DNA of 64,000 nt from Corallococcus coralloides DSM 2259 (GTDB taxonomy: Bacteria > Myxococcota > Myxococcia > Myxococcales > Myxococcaceae), in assembly GCF_000255295.1 (NCBI RefSeq), contig NC_017030.1:1426001-1490000 (forward strand), in the 5' to 3' direction. Shown here one piece after another: positions 28,408-36,855 of this stretch; position 1 is the stretch's first letter, and each line of letters opens with the position of its first letter. The notes under the pieces were generated by a model, which was given only the letters and a program-made list of their open reading frames with translations, made no database searches and had not been told where the DNA came from. Made by a program: the position numbers and the translations under genes.

Positions 28408-30017
28408 GGGGTTTCCTCGATGCAACGGCTCTCGATGCGGACCCGGTAGGACTTGAGCTCGTCGTTCCAGTATTCGTTGTCGAACTTGAAGGCGACCTGC
28501 GCGGGCGACAGCAGCTCTTCCTCCTGCGCCGCCACCACCTGCGCGCCCTTCTTCACGCGCTCGTACAGCTTGAGGCCGACCTCGTACTCCATGAGGCGCA
28601 CCTGCTCGGCGGCGCGCAAGAGCGTGTCCGCCTCCTGGCGCACGGCGTCCTGGAGCCGCGCGTCGTACACGCGCACGGCCTCCGCGTGGGACAGGTCGTA
28701 GACGCGCGTCAGGTGCCCGAAGAGCCGGTCGCCGAAGCTGCCGGCGTAGCGGCCCAGGCGCTCACCCTCCAGGTCCAGCAGGGCCACGAACTTCGCGGCG
28801 CGCTGGGTGCCGCCGTGCGCGTTGGCGGCGCGGCGCAGGCGGGCGTCCTGGCTCAGGTCTTCGCGGTTGCGCACGGACTCCAGCGAGTCCGCGTACCGGC
28901 GCGTCAGCTCCTTCGCCGCGCGCTTGGCGGGCAGGTAGTGGCACAGGTCGCGGAAGATGAGCGCGCGCAGCAGGTACTTGTCCGGCATGAACTCATCGCG
29001 GAAGGACGGTGCGTCCAGCGTGGTGAGGATGCCCAGCGCCGCGCGCAGCTCGCCCAGCTTGTAGCGGGTCCACGCCTCCTCCAGGTAGAGGCTGGCGCGG
29101 CCGGGGTCCAGCTCCGGCAGCTTCACCTTGCCGTACGCGTCCAGCGCGCCGGTGAAGTCCTTCTTCTCGTAGCGCAGGCGGGCCACCGCGAGCGCCGCCT
29201 CGTTGCGCGCCTCGCGGGTGAGCTTCTCGTCCTGGGACAGGCCGAGGAAGTCCTTCACCATCTCCTCCGGCGGATCCTTCACCTGCTTGAGGCGGGTGAC
29301 GAGCAGCGCGAACTTCGCGCGGCTGGCCTCCGCGCTCGTCTCCGGCAGCTTGGAGAAGTGCGTGTTCGCCCAGCGCTCGTTGCCCACGCGCAGGTCCACC
29401 AGTCCCTGCTGGTAGTGCGCGTAGGCGCCCGTCTCGTCCGGGAGGAAGCCCAGGTCGAGCGCGCCGAAGACCTGCTCGTCGATCATCACCTCGTCGTGCG
29501 GCCGGTCCGTCAGCCCCTTCAGCGCGTCCAGCGCGCGCGGCAGCACGTTGGGGTTGGAGCGCTCACGCGCGATGCGCGCCAGGTACGTCGCGCCCGCGTG
29601 GGTGAGGCCCAGGTCGATGAGGCTGCGGGCGAGGAAGTACTGACCCCACGCGTAGTTGTCATCCGTGCGGGGCGTGGCCTGGAGCCACGCGTACAGCGGG
29701 CCCGCGGCGTCGCGCGGCTTGCCGTCGAAGTACGCCTTGAGCGCGTTGTCGAAGGTCTCCGGCGGCACCTTCTGCGGCGGGGGCGGGGGCGCCTCCGCGA
29801 CGGCGGCCTTGCCGGGGGCGGACGGGACGGCGGCGGTGCCCGCGTCCGTGGGGCCGGCGGTGCCCGCGTCGGTGGGCGCGCCAGCGGCCTTCGCGGCGGC
29901 GGCCGGAGGGGGTGGCATGGGCAGCGTGCCCGCGTCCGGTGCCGCATGGGCGACCGTCGGGGACACGAGGAGCGCGGCGCTGGCGAGCGCGGCGACGATG
30001 AGCGGGCGGGACGTCAT
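28404..30017 (-). CDS. Periplasmic TPR-like protein of Glt/Nfs-like operon
   Basis: 537 residues from ATG 30017, overlapping the stop of the beta-barrel gene. Signal peptide to about AHA (residue 25). An Ala/Pro/Asp-rich linker with DAGT repeats (about 25-85) follows, then helical repeats (about 95-400; for example AYAHYQQGLVDLRVGNERWA and LRYEKKDFTGALDAYGKV). A charged helical C-terminus contains KFDNEYWNDELKSYRVRIES. The role is probably that of a scaffold between the outer-membrane barrel and the larger TPR protein. No enzyme motif. Confidence 0.82.
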   Translation of the reverse strand: MTSRPLIVAALASAALLVSPTVAHAAPDAGTLPMPPPPAAAAKAAGAPTDAGTAGPTDAGTAAVPSAPGKAAVAEAPPPPPQKVPPETFDNALKAYFDGKPRDAAGPLYAWLQATPRTDDNYAWGQYFLARSLIDLGLTHAGATYLARIARERSNPNVLPRALDALKGLTDRPHDEVMIDEQVFGALDLGFLPDETGAYAHYQQGLVDLRVGNERWANTHFSKLPETSAEASRAKFALLVTRLKQVKDPPEEMVKDFLGLSQDEKLTREARNEAALAVARLRYEKKDFTGALDAYGKVKLPELDPGRASLYLEEAWTRYKLGELRAALGILTTLDAPSFRDEFMPDKYLLRALIFRDLCHYLPAKRAAKELTRRYADSLESVRNREDLSQDARLRRAANAHGGTQRAAKFVALLDLEGERLGRYAGSFGDRLFGHLTRVYDLSHAEAVRVYDARLQDAVRQEADTLLRAAEQVRLMEYEVGLKLYERVKKGAQVVAAQEEELLSPAQVAFKFDNEYWNDELKSYRVRIESRCIEETP

Positions 30018-30649
30018 TCCGTGGCGCCGAAGTTGAAGGCCGTCCCAATCTGCACGGTGGGCACGTTGATGATGCGCGACGCGCCCGCGAAGACGGTGTT
30101 GTTGGTGACGTCCAGCCGGAAGGACACGTTCTGGCTGGAGAACATGCGCACGCCCAGGCCCAGGTTGATGCCGGGGCGGAAGCCGTCGCTGCGGTCCACC
30201 TTCACCACCGTGCCGCCGGCCAGCAGGAAGACCTCGAAGTGGATGACGTTGGCGTTGAGGAAGGACGTCTTGCCGTACAGCGGGCTCCACATGAGGTCGC
30301 TTCCCACCATCCACTGCACCTGGTCCTCGAAGGCGGTGGCGGTGGGGGCGGCGTCGAAGTCACGCTCCAACTGGCGGCGCAGGCTGGTCTGCACGTTGTA
30401 GCTGTACGTGCCGCGGCCCACCTGCCACGCGACGCTGTCGCTGAAGTGGTACGTGTAGCCGACGGTGCCGATGAGCCCCTTGTAGAAGGCGTCCGCGGGC
30501 AGCACGCCCACGCCGAGCGAGAGCTCGTGGTGCATGCGGTAGAGCCGGTCCTGCACCGCGGAGACGGTGCCGGGGTTCTCGAGTTCCTCGGCCTGGGCGC
30601 GCGCGAGGCCGGGCACCAGGCACAGGAGGGAGAGCAGGAGGAATCGCAC
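30014..30649 (-). CDS. Small outer-membrane beta-barrel protein (GltH-like)
   Basis: 211 residues from GTG 30649. Signal peptide RFLLLSLLCLVPGLARA. The mature part alternates in amphipathic beta strands (HHELSLGVGVLPADAFYKGL, GTVGYTYHFSDSVAWQVGRG, NLGLGVRMFSSQNVSFRLDV) and ends in an aromatic strand (IGTAFNFGATE). This fits the myxobacterial 8-stranded outer-membrane barrel family found beside FHA/AgmX-tail proteins. The position right after the FHA protein copies the gltG-gltH order of the gliding cluster. It overlaps the next gene by four bases. Confidence 0.85.
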   Translation of the reverse strand: MRFLLLSLLCLVPGLARAQAEELENPGTVSAVQDRLYRMHHELSLGVGVLPADAFYKGLIGTVGYTYHFSDSVAWQVGRGTYSYNVQTSLRRQLERDFDAAPTATAFEDQVQWMVGSDLMWSPLYGKTSFLNANVIHFEVFLLAGGTVVKVDRSDGFRPGINLGLGVRMFSSQNVSFRLDVTNNTVFAGASRIINVPTVQIGTAFNFGATE

Positions 30650-30708
30650 GGGGACTTTTTCCTGTCAGGAGGCGGGGGACGACGTGGGGTGGGGGGAGCG
30701 CCCCCGCG

Positions 30709-33240
30709 TCAGTAGCCGACCGAGTTGAAGAGGAACGGGTACGTGATGATGACTTGGCCGCCCTTGGGGGCTGGGAACTGCCAGCCCTTCAGGCTGCTGA
30801 GGATGCACGCCTCGACGGAGGCGTTGCGGAGGGTGGAGGACTTCGTCTTGGCGGAGGCGACGCGGCCGTTGAGCCCGATGGCCCACTCCAGCACCACCTT
30901 GCCGGCGAGGCCGGGGTCCTTGAGCAGCGCGCGCTCGTAGCAGCCGTGCACCTCATTGAGGTGGCTGTTGATGACCTTGGCCACGGCTTCGCGGTCCACG
31001 GTGCCCTGGGTGGAGGAGATGCTGCGCGCGGTGGCGCGCGTGACGGTGCCGCCCACCGCGCCCTTGCCCACGCCGCCCGCGCCCAGCGCGCCAATGCCGC
31101 CGCCGCCCTTGCCGCGCAACAGCTCCGCGCCCAGGGTGGCGCCGCCGCCCTTGCCGCCGCCGCCCAGGCCGAAGGTGCCCAGGCCCGCGTTGGCGATGGG
31201 CGCCTTGCCGATGAGGCCCGCGAGTTTGTAGTTCGTCTGCTTGGCGTTCTTGCTGCCCGGGCCGCTGCCCAGCTTGTCCACGGCGGCCAGCAGGTCGTTG
31301 GTGGCGGGGCCCGCGGCGGACAGCTTCGCGAGCGCCTTGAGGGCCTTGCTCTCCGGCGCGGCGGCCACGGCCTTGGGGACCTGCACTTCCTTCACGGGCT
31401 TGGGAGGCGCCTTCTCCGCGACGACGGGCTTGTCCTTCGCGGGCTCCTTCTTCTTGAGGGTCTCGAGCTTCTTCTTCGCCTCTTCCTTCTTCTTGGGCTC
31501 GGGGGCGATGAGGCGCAGCGCGACGGGCGGGAGGTTCTTCTGGGTGAAGTCCGCGGTCGCGGGGCCTTGCGGCCGGGTGGCGATGAACCAGCCCAGGCCG
31601 CCGCCGAAGATGGCGAGGAAGAAGAGGGTGAGCCAGGGCAGGCCCTTGAGCGGGTTGACGAAGACGCGCTCGGGGGCGGGCGCCGCGTAGGCGACGAGCG
31701 ACATCTTGCCCTGGGTGAGGCGGGCGGCGGCGCCGTCGCGCAGGGTGACGAAGCGGCGGCTGCCGTCGGACTCGAGCGCGGCGGTGGTGACGGGGGCGAA
31801 GCGGCCGTCGCTGTGCGCCTTCTCCACGTCGGTGCCGGGGGGCACGAAGAGGCGGTAGTTGCCGTTGACGGACTCGGCGAGGGTGAAGTCGTCACCTTCG
31901 GGGAGGGTGAAGCCCCATAGCGGCATGGGGGCCAGCTCGTCCACGGCGGCCTTCACGGGCTTCTTCGCGTCCGGGACGAAGCGGCGCGCGTCGCGGCGCA
32001 CGGCGCCCCAGTACAGCTCCATATAGAGCTGGGCCGCGCCCTTGCCCGGGCCGATCTTCGGCGCGTGCGTGGGGCGGCTGGCCGGGGCCGCGTCGAGGAC
32101 GAGCGGTCCGGAGGTGGGCGCGGCGACGTCCGTGTCCACGTCCGCGAGCAGGTCGTCCACGGCGAGGAGGCTGGGCATGACCTCCGACGGAGGACGGCGC
32201 CGCGCGGAGGGGACGGTGCCCGCGGGAACGGCGGGAGCGGGAGCCGGCTTCGACGAAGGCTGTGCGTGAGCCGCCTGTTGCGCGTGAGCCGCCTTCGCGG
32301 CCTGCTGGGCCTGCTGCTGCGCGAGCGCGGCCTGCTGGGCTTGTTGCTGGGCGTAGGCGGCCTGCTGCGCCTGCTGCTGCGCGAGTGCGGCCTGCTGAGC
32401 TTGTTGCTGGGCGTAGGCGGCTTGCTGCGCCTGCTGCTGTGCGAGCGCGGCCTGTTGAGCTTGTTGCTGGGCGTAGGTGGCCTGCTGCGCCTGTTGCTGC
32501 GCGTACGCGGCCTGCTGCGCCTGCTGCTGCGCGAGCGCGGCTTGCTGCGCCTGCTGTTGGGCGTAGGCGGCCTGCTGCGCCTGCTGCTGCGCGTGTGCGG
32601 CCTGCTGTGCCTGCGCGGCTCGCTGAGCCTGCTGTTGCGCGAGAGCGGCCTGCTGCGCCTGCTGTTGTGCCAGCGCGGCCTGCTGAGCTTGCTGCTGGGC
32701 GTAGGCGGCCTGTTGCGCGAGAGCGGCCTGCTGAGCCTGTTGCTGCGCGAAGGCGGCCTGCTGCGCGTGCGCGGCCTGCGCGCCGTTCTGGGGCGCGAAG
32801 CCATTCGCGGGCCCGAACGCGTGCGGCGCCCCATTGCCACCGTGCGGGGGCGCGGCGGGCGGAGCCCCCGCACCTCCGAGGAGCGCGGCGACCTCGGGTG
32901 GCGGCTGCGGCTTGGTCTCGACGGGACGCTGGTTGAGGATCCGCGTCTTCAGGACGAACGGCCCGCACAGCACCTCGTCCACGGAGCGGATCTCACAGGC
33001 GGTGACCTGGTGCCCGTTGACGAAGACGCCGCTGGTGCCGCCGCCCGCGTCCTGGATCGCGGTGCGGCCGTTCTGGAAGTACAGCAACGCATGGCGTGGC
33101 GACACGGACGCGTCGTCCAGCCGCAGATCCGACGACGCATCGGAGCCGAGCGCGTAGGTGCCGGGGACGAAGACCTCCGTCCCCACCAGGAGGCCGTCGC
33201 GGAGGATGACGACTTGCAGGACGCTGGGCTGGCCGCTCAA
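30709..33240 (-). CDS. FHA / TM / AgmX-PglI-tail envelope protein (GltG-like)
   Basis: 843 residues from TTG 33240, with GGGAG eight bases upstream. Residues 5-102 form a cytoplasmic FHA domain (GSDASSDLRLDDASVSPRH, GTSGVFVNGH), which would read phosphothreonine. A 173-residue Ala/Gln repeat follows (154-326). A Pro-rich linker, a globular part (403-525), one membrane helix (535-553, LPWLTLFFLAIFGGGLGWF), a Lys/Glu/Pro rod and a Gly-rich hinge come next. Residues about 748-843 form the TonB-C-like AgmX/PglI tail (HLNEVHGCYERALLKDPGLA). PglI/GltG of the gliding motor has this plan. It probably carries force or signal from cytoplasm to outer membrane. Confidence 0.9.
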   Translation of the reverse strand: MSGQPSVLQVVILRDGLLVGTEVFVPGTYALGSDASSDLRLDDASVSPRHALLYFQNGRTAIQDAGGGTSGVFVNGHQVTACEIRSVDEVLCGPFVLKTRILNQRPVETKPQPPPEVAALLGGAGAPPAAPPHGGNGAPHAFGPANGFAPQNGAQAAHAQQAAFAQQQAQQAALAQQAAYAQQQAQQAALAQQQAQQAALAQQQAQRAAQAQQAAHAQQQAQQAAYAQQQAQQAALAQQQAQQAAYAQQQAQQATYAQQQAQQAALAQQQAQQAAYAQQQAQQAALAQQQAQQAAYAQQQAQQAALAQQQAQQAAKAAHAQQAAHAQPSSKPAPAPAVPAGTVPSARRRPPSEVMPSLLAVDDLLADVDTDVAAPTSGPLVLDAAPASRPTHAPKIGPGKGAAQLYMELYWGAVRRDARRFVPDAKKPVKAAVDELAPMPLWGFTLPEGDDFTLAESVNGNYRLFVPPGTDVEKAHSDGRFAPVTTAALESDGSRRFVTLRDGAAARLTQGKMSLVAYAAPAPERVFVNPLKGLPWLTLFFLAIFGGGLGWFIATRPQGPATADFTQKNLPPVALRLIAPEPKKKEEAKKKLETLKKKEPAKDKPVVAEKAPPKPVKEVQVPKAVAAAPESKALKALAKLSAAGPATNDLLAAVDKLGSGPGSKNAKQTNYKLAGLIGKAPIANAGLGTFGLGGGGKGGGATLGAELLRGKGGGGIGALGAGGVGKGAVGGTVTRATARSISSTQGTVDREAVAKVINSHLNEVHGCYERALLKDPGLAGKVVLEWAIGLNGRVASAKTKSSTLRNASVEACILSSLKGWQFPAPKGGQVIITYPFLFNSVGY
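32263..32781 (-). repeat. Ala/Gln tandem repeat inside the FHA protein gene
   Basis: About 173 residues made of near-perfect 10-residue units alternating AQQQAQQAAL and AQQQAQQAAY. The DNA is a chain of roughly 30-base units (gcctgctgcgcctgctgctg and variants on the plus strand). It predicts a long helix or coiled rod on the cytoplasmic side, between the FHA domain and the membrane helix. Copy number is likely to vary between strains by slippage. Confidence 0.9.
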
Positions 33241-33279
33241 CGGTGACGCTCCCTTCGAGGGGTGATGGGCGGTACGGCC

Positions 33280-33690
33280 CTACTGATCGTAGACGGTGGC
33301 GAGCGTCTCCGAGCGGAAGCTGTCGCGCTCGCGAAGCATCGACTTCGTCTTCAATTCCTTGCGGTCATACAGATACACGGCGCCGGACTTGTTCGTCTGG
33401 CCCTGGATGAGCCGGTCGTCGAAGTCGATGCGCGACGGACCGCGCTGAGGCGGCGCGGACGTCGCGGCGGCCGAGGCATCTCCCGTCACCGGATCCGTGA
33501 CGGCCGTGCTCGACTTCGTCTCGATGCGCGGGGGCGCCTTGCTCGAGCCCTTCTTGGCCTTGGGTGCCTTCGCGGCCTTCGTCTTGGAGGCGCGTGTACG
33601 CCCCTGGGCCCAGGCATCGTTCGCGGGGGAGAGGGGACCGAAGCCGAGCACGCTGGCGACGGCACAGAAGAGGAGGAAACGTCGCATCAT
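33280..33690 (-). CDS. Small periplasmic protein heading the Glt/Nfs-like operon
   Basis: 136 residues from ATG 33690 (a second ATG follows at once). Signal peptide MMRRFLLFCAVASVLG to about AWAQ. A Lys/Ala/Ser-rich low-complexity linker (about 30-75) precedes a compact conserved-looking end, RIDFDDRLIQGQTNKSG then AVYLYDRKELKTKSMLRERD. Short proteins with this 'FDDRLIQGQ...YLYDRKE' end are, to my recollection, found beside FHA/AgmX-tail genes in myxobacteria, equivalent in place to gltF. The gene is 39 bases ahead of the FHA gene. A possible promoter puts the transcript start at the ATG itself. Confidence 0.75.
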   Translation of the reverse strand: MMRRFLLFCAVASVLGFGPLSPANDAWAQGRTRASKTKAAKAPKAKKGSSKAPPRIETKSSTAVTDPVTGDASAAATSAPPQRGPSRIDFDDRLIQGQTNKSGAVYLYDRKELKTKSMLRERDSFRSETLATVYDQ

Positions 33691-33695
33691 CAACA

Positions 33696-33725
33696 GGTTA
33701 AGCGATGCGAGCCCCGACCTGTCAA
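33696..33725 (-). promoter_or_regulatory. Possible sigma-70 promoter of the Glt/Nfs-like operon
   Basis: On the minus strand a perfect TTGACA (33725-33720) is followed after 18 bases by TTAACC (33701-33696), a weak -10. Transcription would then begin within a base or two of the ATG at 33690, giving a leaderless mRNA. That agrees with the lack of a ribosome site there. The rest of the 230-base divergent gap (33691-33920) shows no other clear element. Confidence 0.35.
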
Positions 33726-33920
33726 CGCACACTCCAGCCCCATGGCATGGCCTGTGGCGATCAGGTGTGGGGGGCAGTCCACCTCACCTGGGGCGGACTC
33801 TCCACGACGCGTCCTTCTTCGTGCCGGTACGCTGGAAACGTCCCGTGGGGTTCCCTCCGAGCGGTGCCTCCCCAGCATGCGAGCAGACGTGGCACGAAGT
33901 CGTCGTGACACGGTGGGCGG

Positions 33921-36278
33921 ATGGAGGATGCTCGCGCGCGGGAGGCATGCCCACGCGTGATAGGTGTCACTCGCCATCGGGGATGGATCGCGGCCGTGCT
34001 CGGAGCCCTGGTGCTCCTGGGCCTCGGGCTGTTCGCGTTGAAGCCCGGGAGCAACCCCGCGCCGACGCACGCGCCAGCGCCATCCGCCGCTCCCGCCGAG
34101 CCGCGCCCCATCCTCCAGGCCGTGGGCCCGAAGCTGACCAGCAACCAGACCTCGCAGCCGCTCTCCCTCTACGGGGAGAACCTGGTGCCGGGCCTGCGGC
34201 TGGTGCTCGGTGCGCCCCTGTCGCGGGAGGTTCCACTCACGGTGGTGGACGCGCGCCATGGCTACGCGAGGCTCCCCCCCGACCTCAAGCTCCCCGAGGG
34301 CACGTTCCAGACGGACGTGCAGCTGTCCCTCGCCGCGAGCGGTCCCCGGCCCACGGGCACCACGCGGCTCACCCTGGTCAACGACGCGGCCTTCCCGGAC
34401 CTGATGGCGCTGGCGCTGTCCCCGGACGGGCGCACGCTCTTTGTCGCGTCGCCGCCCACGGACACGGTGTTCGCGCTGGACGTGGCGTCCGGGCGCGTGG
34501 AGGCGATGGCGGTGGGGGACGGGCCGTCGGCGCTCGCGACCTGGAAGGACGCCAGCGGCCATCCCTGGCTGGGCGTGGCCCACCAGTACGGCGCGGAGCT
34601 CTGGCTGTACGCGCTGGACGCGCCGGAGCGGAAGGCGCGGGTCCTCCCCGCGCCCCCGGGCGTGTGGGGCCTGGAGGTGGACGGGGCGAAGGGCGTGGCC
34701 TTCGTCGCCGAGCACCACCGCGACACGGTGCACGCGCTCGCGCTGGAGGATGGCCGCGAGAAATGGAGCGCGGCCGTGGATCCGAACCCGCGCGCGATGG
34801 CGCGGTGGAACGGACTGCTCGCGGTGGGCAGCCTCCAGACGGGGCAGGTGGTGCTGCTGCGCCAGGACGACGGCCGGGAGCTGGCGCCGGTGGTGCCGAA
34901 GCCCGGCGTGCCCATCATCGGAGGCACCACGGAGGCCTTCTCCGCGCAGGTGATGGGTGGCAAGGCACCGCGAGCCCTGGTCGCGAGCGACCGCTTGAAG
35001 CGCCTCTTCATGTCGAGCCTGGGTCCGAACGTGGGCCCCAACGCCCAGCGCATGGAGGTGAGCGCGAACAGCGGCGTCGCGGTGCTGGACCTGGACCGGC
35101 AGGAGGTGGTGCGGCACCGGGGCTTCGGCGCGGGCGTGACGGAGGGGCTGGCGCTGGATGACCGCGCCGGGCTGCTCTACGCGGCGGACGTGGGGCTGGG
35201 GCAGGTGCGGGTGCTGGACGCGAAGGCGCTGGTGAAGGGAGACGCGGCCGCGCGCGAGGCGGTGCTCCAGACGCTGCCCGTGCACGCGCCGGAAGGCACG
35301 CCGTGGATCCGCCCCGTGGAGGACCTGGGCACGAAGGGCAGGGCGGGGCTGGAGCTGCACTCCGGGCCGCGCTCGCTGGCGCTGTCCCCGGACGGACGCA
35401 CGCTCTACGTGCTCAACCGCTTCACGGGTACGGTGGCGGTGGTGGACGTGAGCCATGCGCGCGCGGGCAAGGCGAGCGTGACGCGGCAGTGGCCGGTGGT
35501 GGACGTGCGCTCGCGCGAGCAGCGCCGGCTGGGGCAGGTGCTCTACTTCACGGACGTGGGGCGCACCGGCATGAGCTGCGACGCGTGCCACATCGAAGGG
35601 CACACCGGCGGCGTCTTCTTCGAAAAGACGCGCCCCATGCGCATCTACCGGTCCACGACGGCCCTGGGCAGCCGGGACACGCCGCCCTACTTCACGCCCG
35701 CGAGCACGCGCAGCATCGCGGAGACGGCGGAGACGGTGGGCGGACGCAACCGCTACCACAACCCGGATCCGCTGCCGTCGGAGGTGGAGGCGCTGGCGCT
35801 CTACACCTCGCTCTTGCCCACTGCGCCCAACCCCTACCGGGGCGAGGACGGGGCGCCGCTGGAGACCGTCACGCTGCCGGACGGAAGGACCGGCCAGCCG
35901 GTGAAGGGTCTGGCGCTCTTCGAAGGGAAGGCCCGGTGCCTGGCCTGCCACCCCGCGCCGCTCTTCACGCTGGACCAGGACCCCTCGACGCGGGGCCAGT
36001 ACCAGGACGTGGGCACGCCCATCGCGCTGCCGCTGAGGCTGGAGCAGCAGCACCTGGTGACGGGAGCGGCGCCGCCCTCACTGGTGGGCACCTGGGACGT
36101 GTGGCCCCTCCTGACGAGCGCGACGGCAGGCTACGCGGTGCAGGAGGACCGGCTCGTGGTGGGCTCGCGCTTCCCGCTGCGCACGCTGCTGGAGACGCCA
36201 GGCCTGAACCACGGCGCCGCGCAGGACCTCACCGCCGAGGAGCGCGATGACCTGCTCGCGTACCTGCTCACGCTGTGA
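33921..36278 (+). CDS. Membrane-anchored beta-propeller di-haem cytochrome
   Basis: 785 residues from ATG 33921; GTG 33957, ten bases after GGAGG, is a fair alternative start. One N-terminal anchor helix (about 21-40) precedes an IPT/YncE-like region and a seven-bladed-type propeller (about 140-520; SPDGRTLFVASPPTDTVFAL, SPDGRTLYVLNRFTGTVAVV). The C-terminal part is a MauG/CCP-type di-haem domain with CDACH (553-557) and CLACH (673-677). Such fusions are periplasmic peroxidase-like or electron-transfer proteins. No partner cytochromes are adjacent. Confidence 0.88.
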   Translation: MEDARAREACPRVIGVTRHRGWIAAVLGALVLLGLGLFALKPGSNPAPTHAPAPSAAPAEPRPILQAVGPKLTSNQTSQPLSLYGENLVPGLRLVLGAPLSREVPLTVVDARHGYARLPPDLKLPEGTFQTDVQLSLAASGPRPTGTTRLTLVNDAAFPDLMALALSPDGRTLFVASPPTDTVFALDVASGRVEAMAVGDGPSALATWKDASGHPWLGVAHQYGAELWLYALDAPERKARVLPAPPGVWGLEVDGAKGVAFVAEHHRDTVHALALEDGREKWSAAVDPNPRAMARWNGLLAVGSLQTGQVVLLRQDDGRELAPVVPKPGVPIIGGTTEAFSAQVMGGKAPRALVASDRLKRLFMSSLGPNVGPNAQRMEVSANSGVAVLDLDRQEVVRHRGFGAGVTEGLALDDRAGLLYAADVGLGQVRVLDAKALVKGDAAAREAVLQTLPVHAPEGTPWIRPVEDLGTKGRAGLELHSGPRSLALSPDGRTLYVLNRFTGTVAVVDVSHARAGKASVTRQWPVVDVRSREQRRLGQVLYFTDVGRTGMSCDACHIEGHTGGVFFEKTRPMRIYRSTTALGSRDTPPYFTPASTRSIAETAETVGGRNRYHNPDPLPSEVEALALYTSLLPTAPNPYRGEDGAPLETVTLPDGRTGQPVKGLALFEGKARCLACHPAPLFTLDQDPSTRGQYQDVGTPIALPLRLEQQHLVTGAAPPSLVGTWDVWPLLTSATAGYAVQEDRLVVGSRFPLRTLLETPGLNHGAAQDLTAEERDDLLAYLLTL

Positions 36279-36291
36279 GTAGGGTTTGCGG

Positions 36292-36855
36292 ATGCGTCGG
36301 CTCTTCTCTTTAGCGCTCTTCATCAGCGCCGCCGCCCTGCACTGGGCATGTGCCACGGCTCAAGCTCCTGGCACGCCGAGGCCCGCTGCCGACGCTCAGT
36401 CCGCCACCTGCCCGAAACATGAAGCGGCGACCGCGCGGGTGGAGTTCCAGCATGCGAGCTTCGACGGACAGACCCTGTCAGGGCGCCTGCTGCTGGGGAC
36501 TTCGAGTGGAAGCCTGTGCCTCGACCAGCGTCTTATCGAGAGCCACACGCTGACCGTGGAGCGGGTCCTGGACTGTGCCAGCGGGCAGTCCCTGCCGTTC
36601 CTCGTCGTTGACGTCCGGACGCCACCGCGCCGGGAAGAGGACGTCCTCCTCCTCGGGCCAGGCCAGTGGTACGGGCGGGATGTGTCCGTCCCGCTCTTCC
36701 CCCAGGCCGCGACCGGGCAGACCGGACCTGAATGTGTCGACGTGGAGCTGTCCGTCCACGCACTGGACGCCGCCAACATCGCGAAGCCGAGGCTGCGCGT
36801 GACGCGTGCCGCGGCCCCCGAGCGGGAGCCGTCACCCACGAAGCCCACACCCTAA
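36292..36855 (+). CDS. Hypothetical exported protein
   Basis: 187 residues from ATG 36292. A signal peptide (RRLFSLALFISAAALHWACA) ends in an Ala-Cys that is a poor lipobox, so secretion rather than lipidation is likely. The mature part has beta-rich segments (ATARVEFQHASFDGQTLSG, LPFLVVDVRTPP) and four cysteines, and ends in a Pro-rich tail. No family recognised. It is 14 bases after the cytochrome gene and may be co-transcribed. It overlaps the opposite-strand HTTM gene by four bases at the 3' end. Confidence 0.7.
   Translation: MRRLFSLALFISAAALHWACATAQAPGTPRPAADAQSATCPKHEAATARVEFQHASFDGQTLSGRLLLGTSSGSLCLDQRLIESHTLTVERVLDCASGQSLPFLVVDVRTPPRREEDVLLLGPGQWYGRDVSVPLFPQAATGQTGPECVDVELSVHALDAANIAKPRLRVTRAAAPEREPSPTKPTP

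Noticed and set aside
25366-28449. A 1027-residue open frame on the plus strand
   Set aside because: It is the mirror of the large TPR gene; very high GC at third positions keeps the antisense frame open. Its composition is His/Arg/Leu-rich and shows no domain.
32263-32781. Regular short repeats suggestive of a CRISPR array
   Set aside because: Units are contiguous, about 30 bases, with no unique spacers, and they translate in frame to an Ala/Gln rod.
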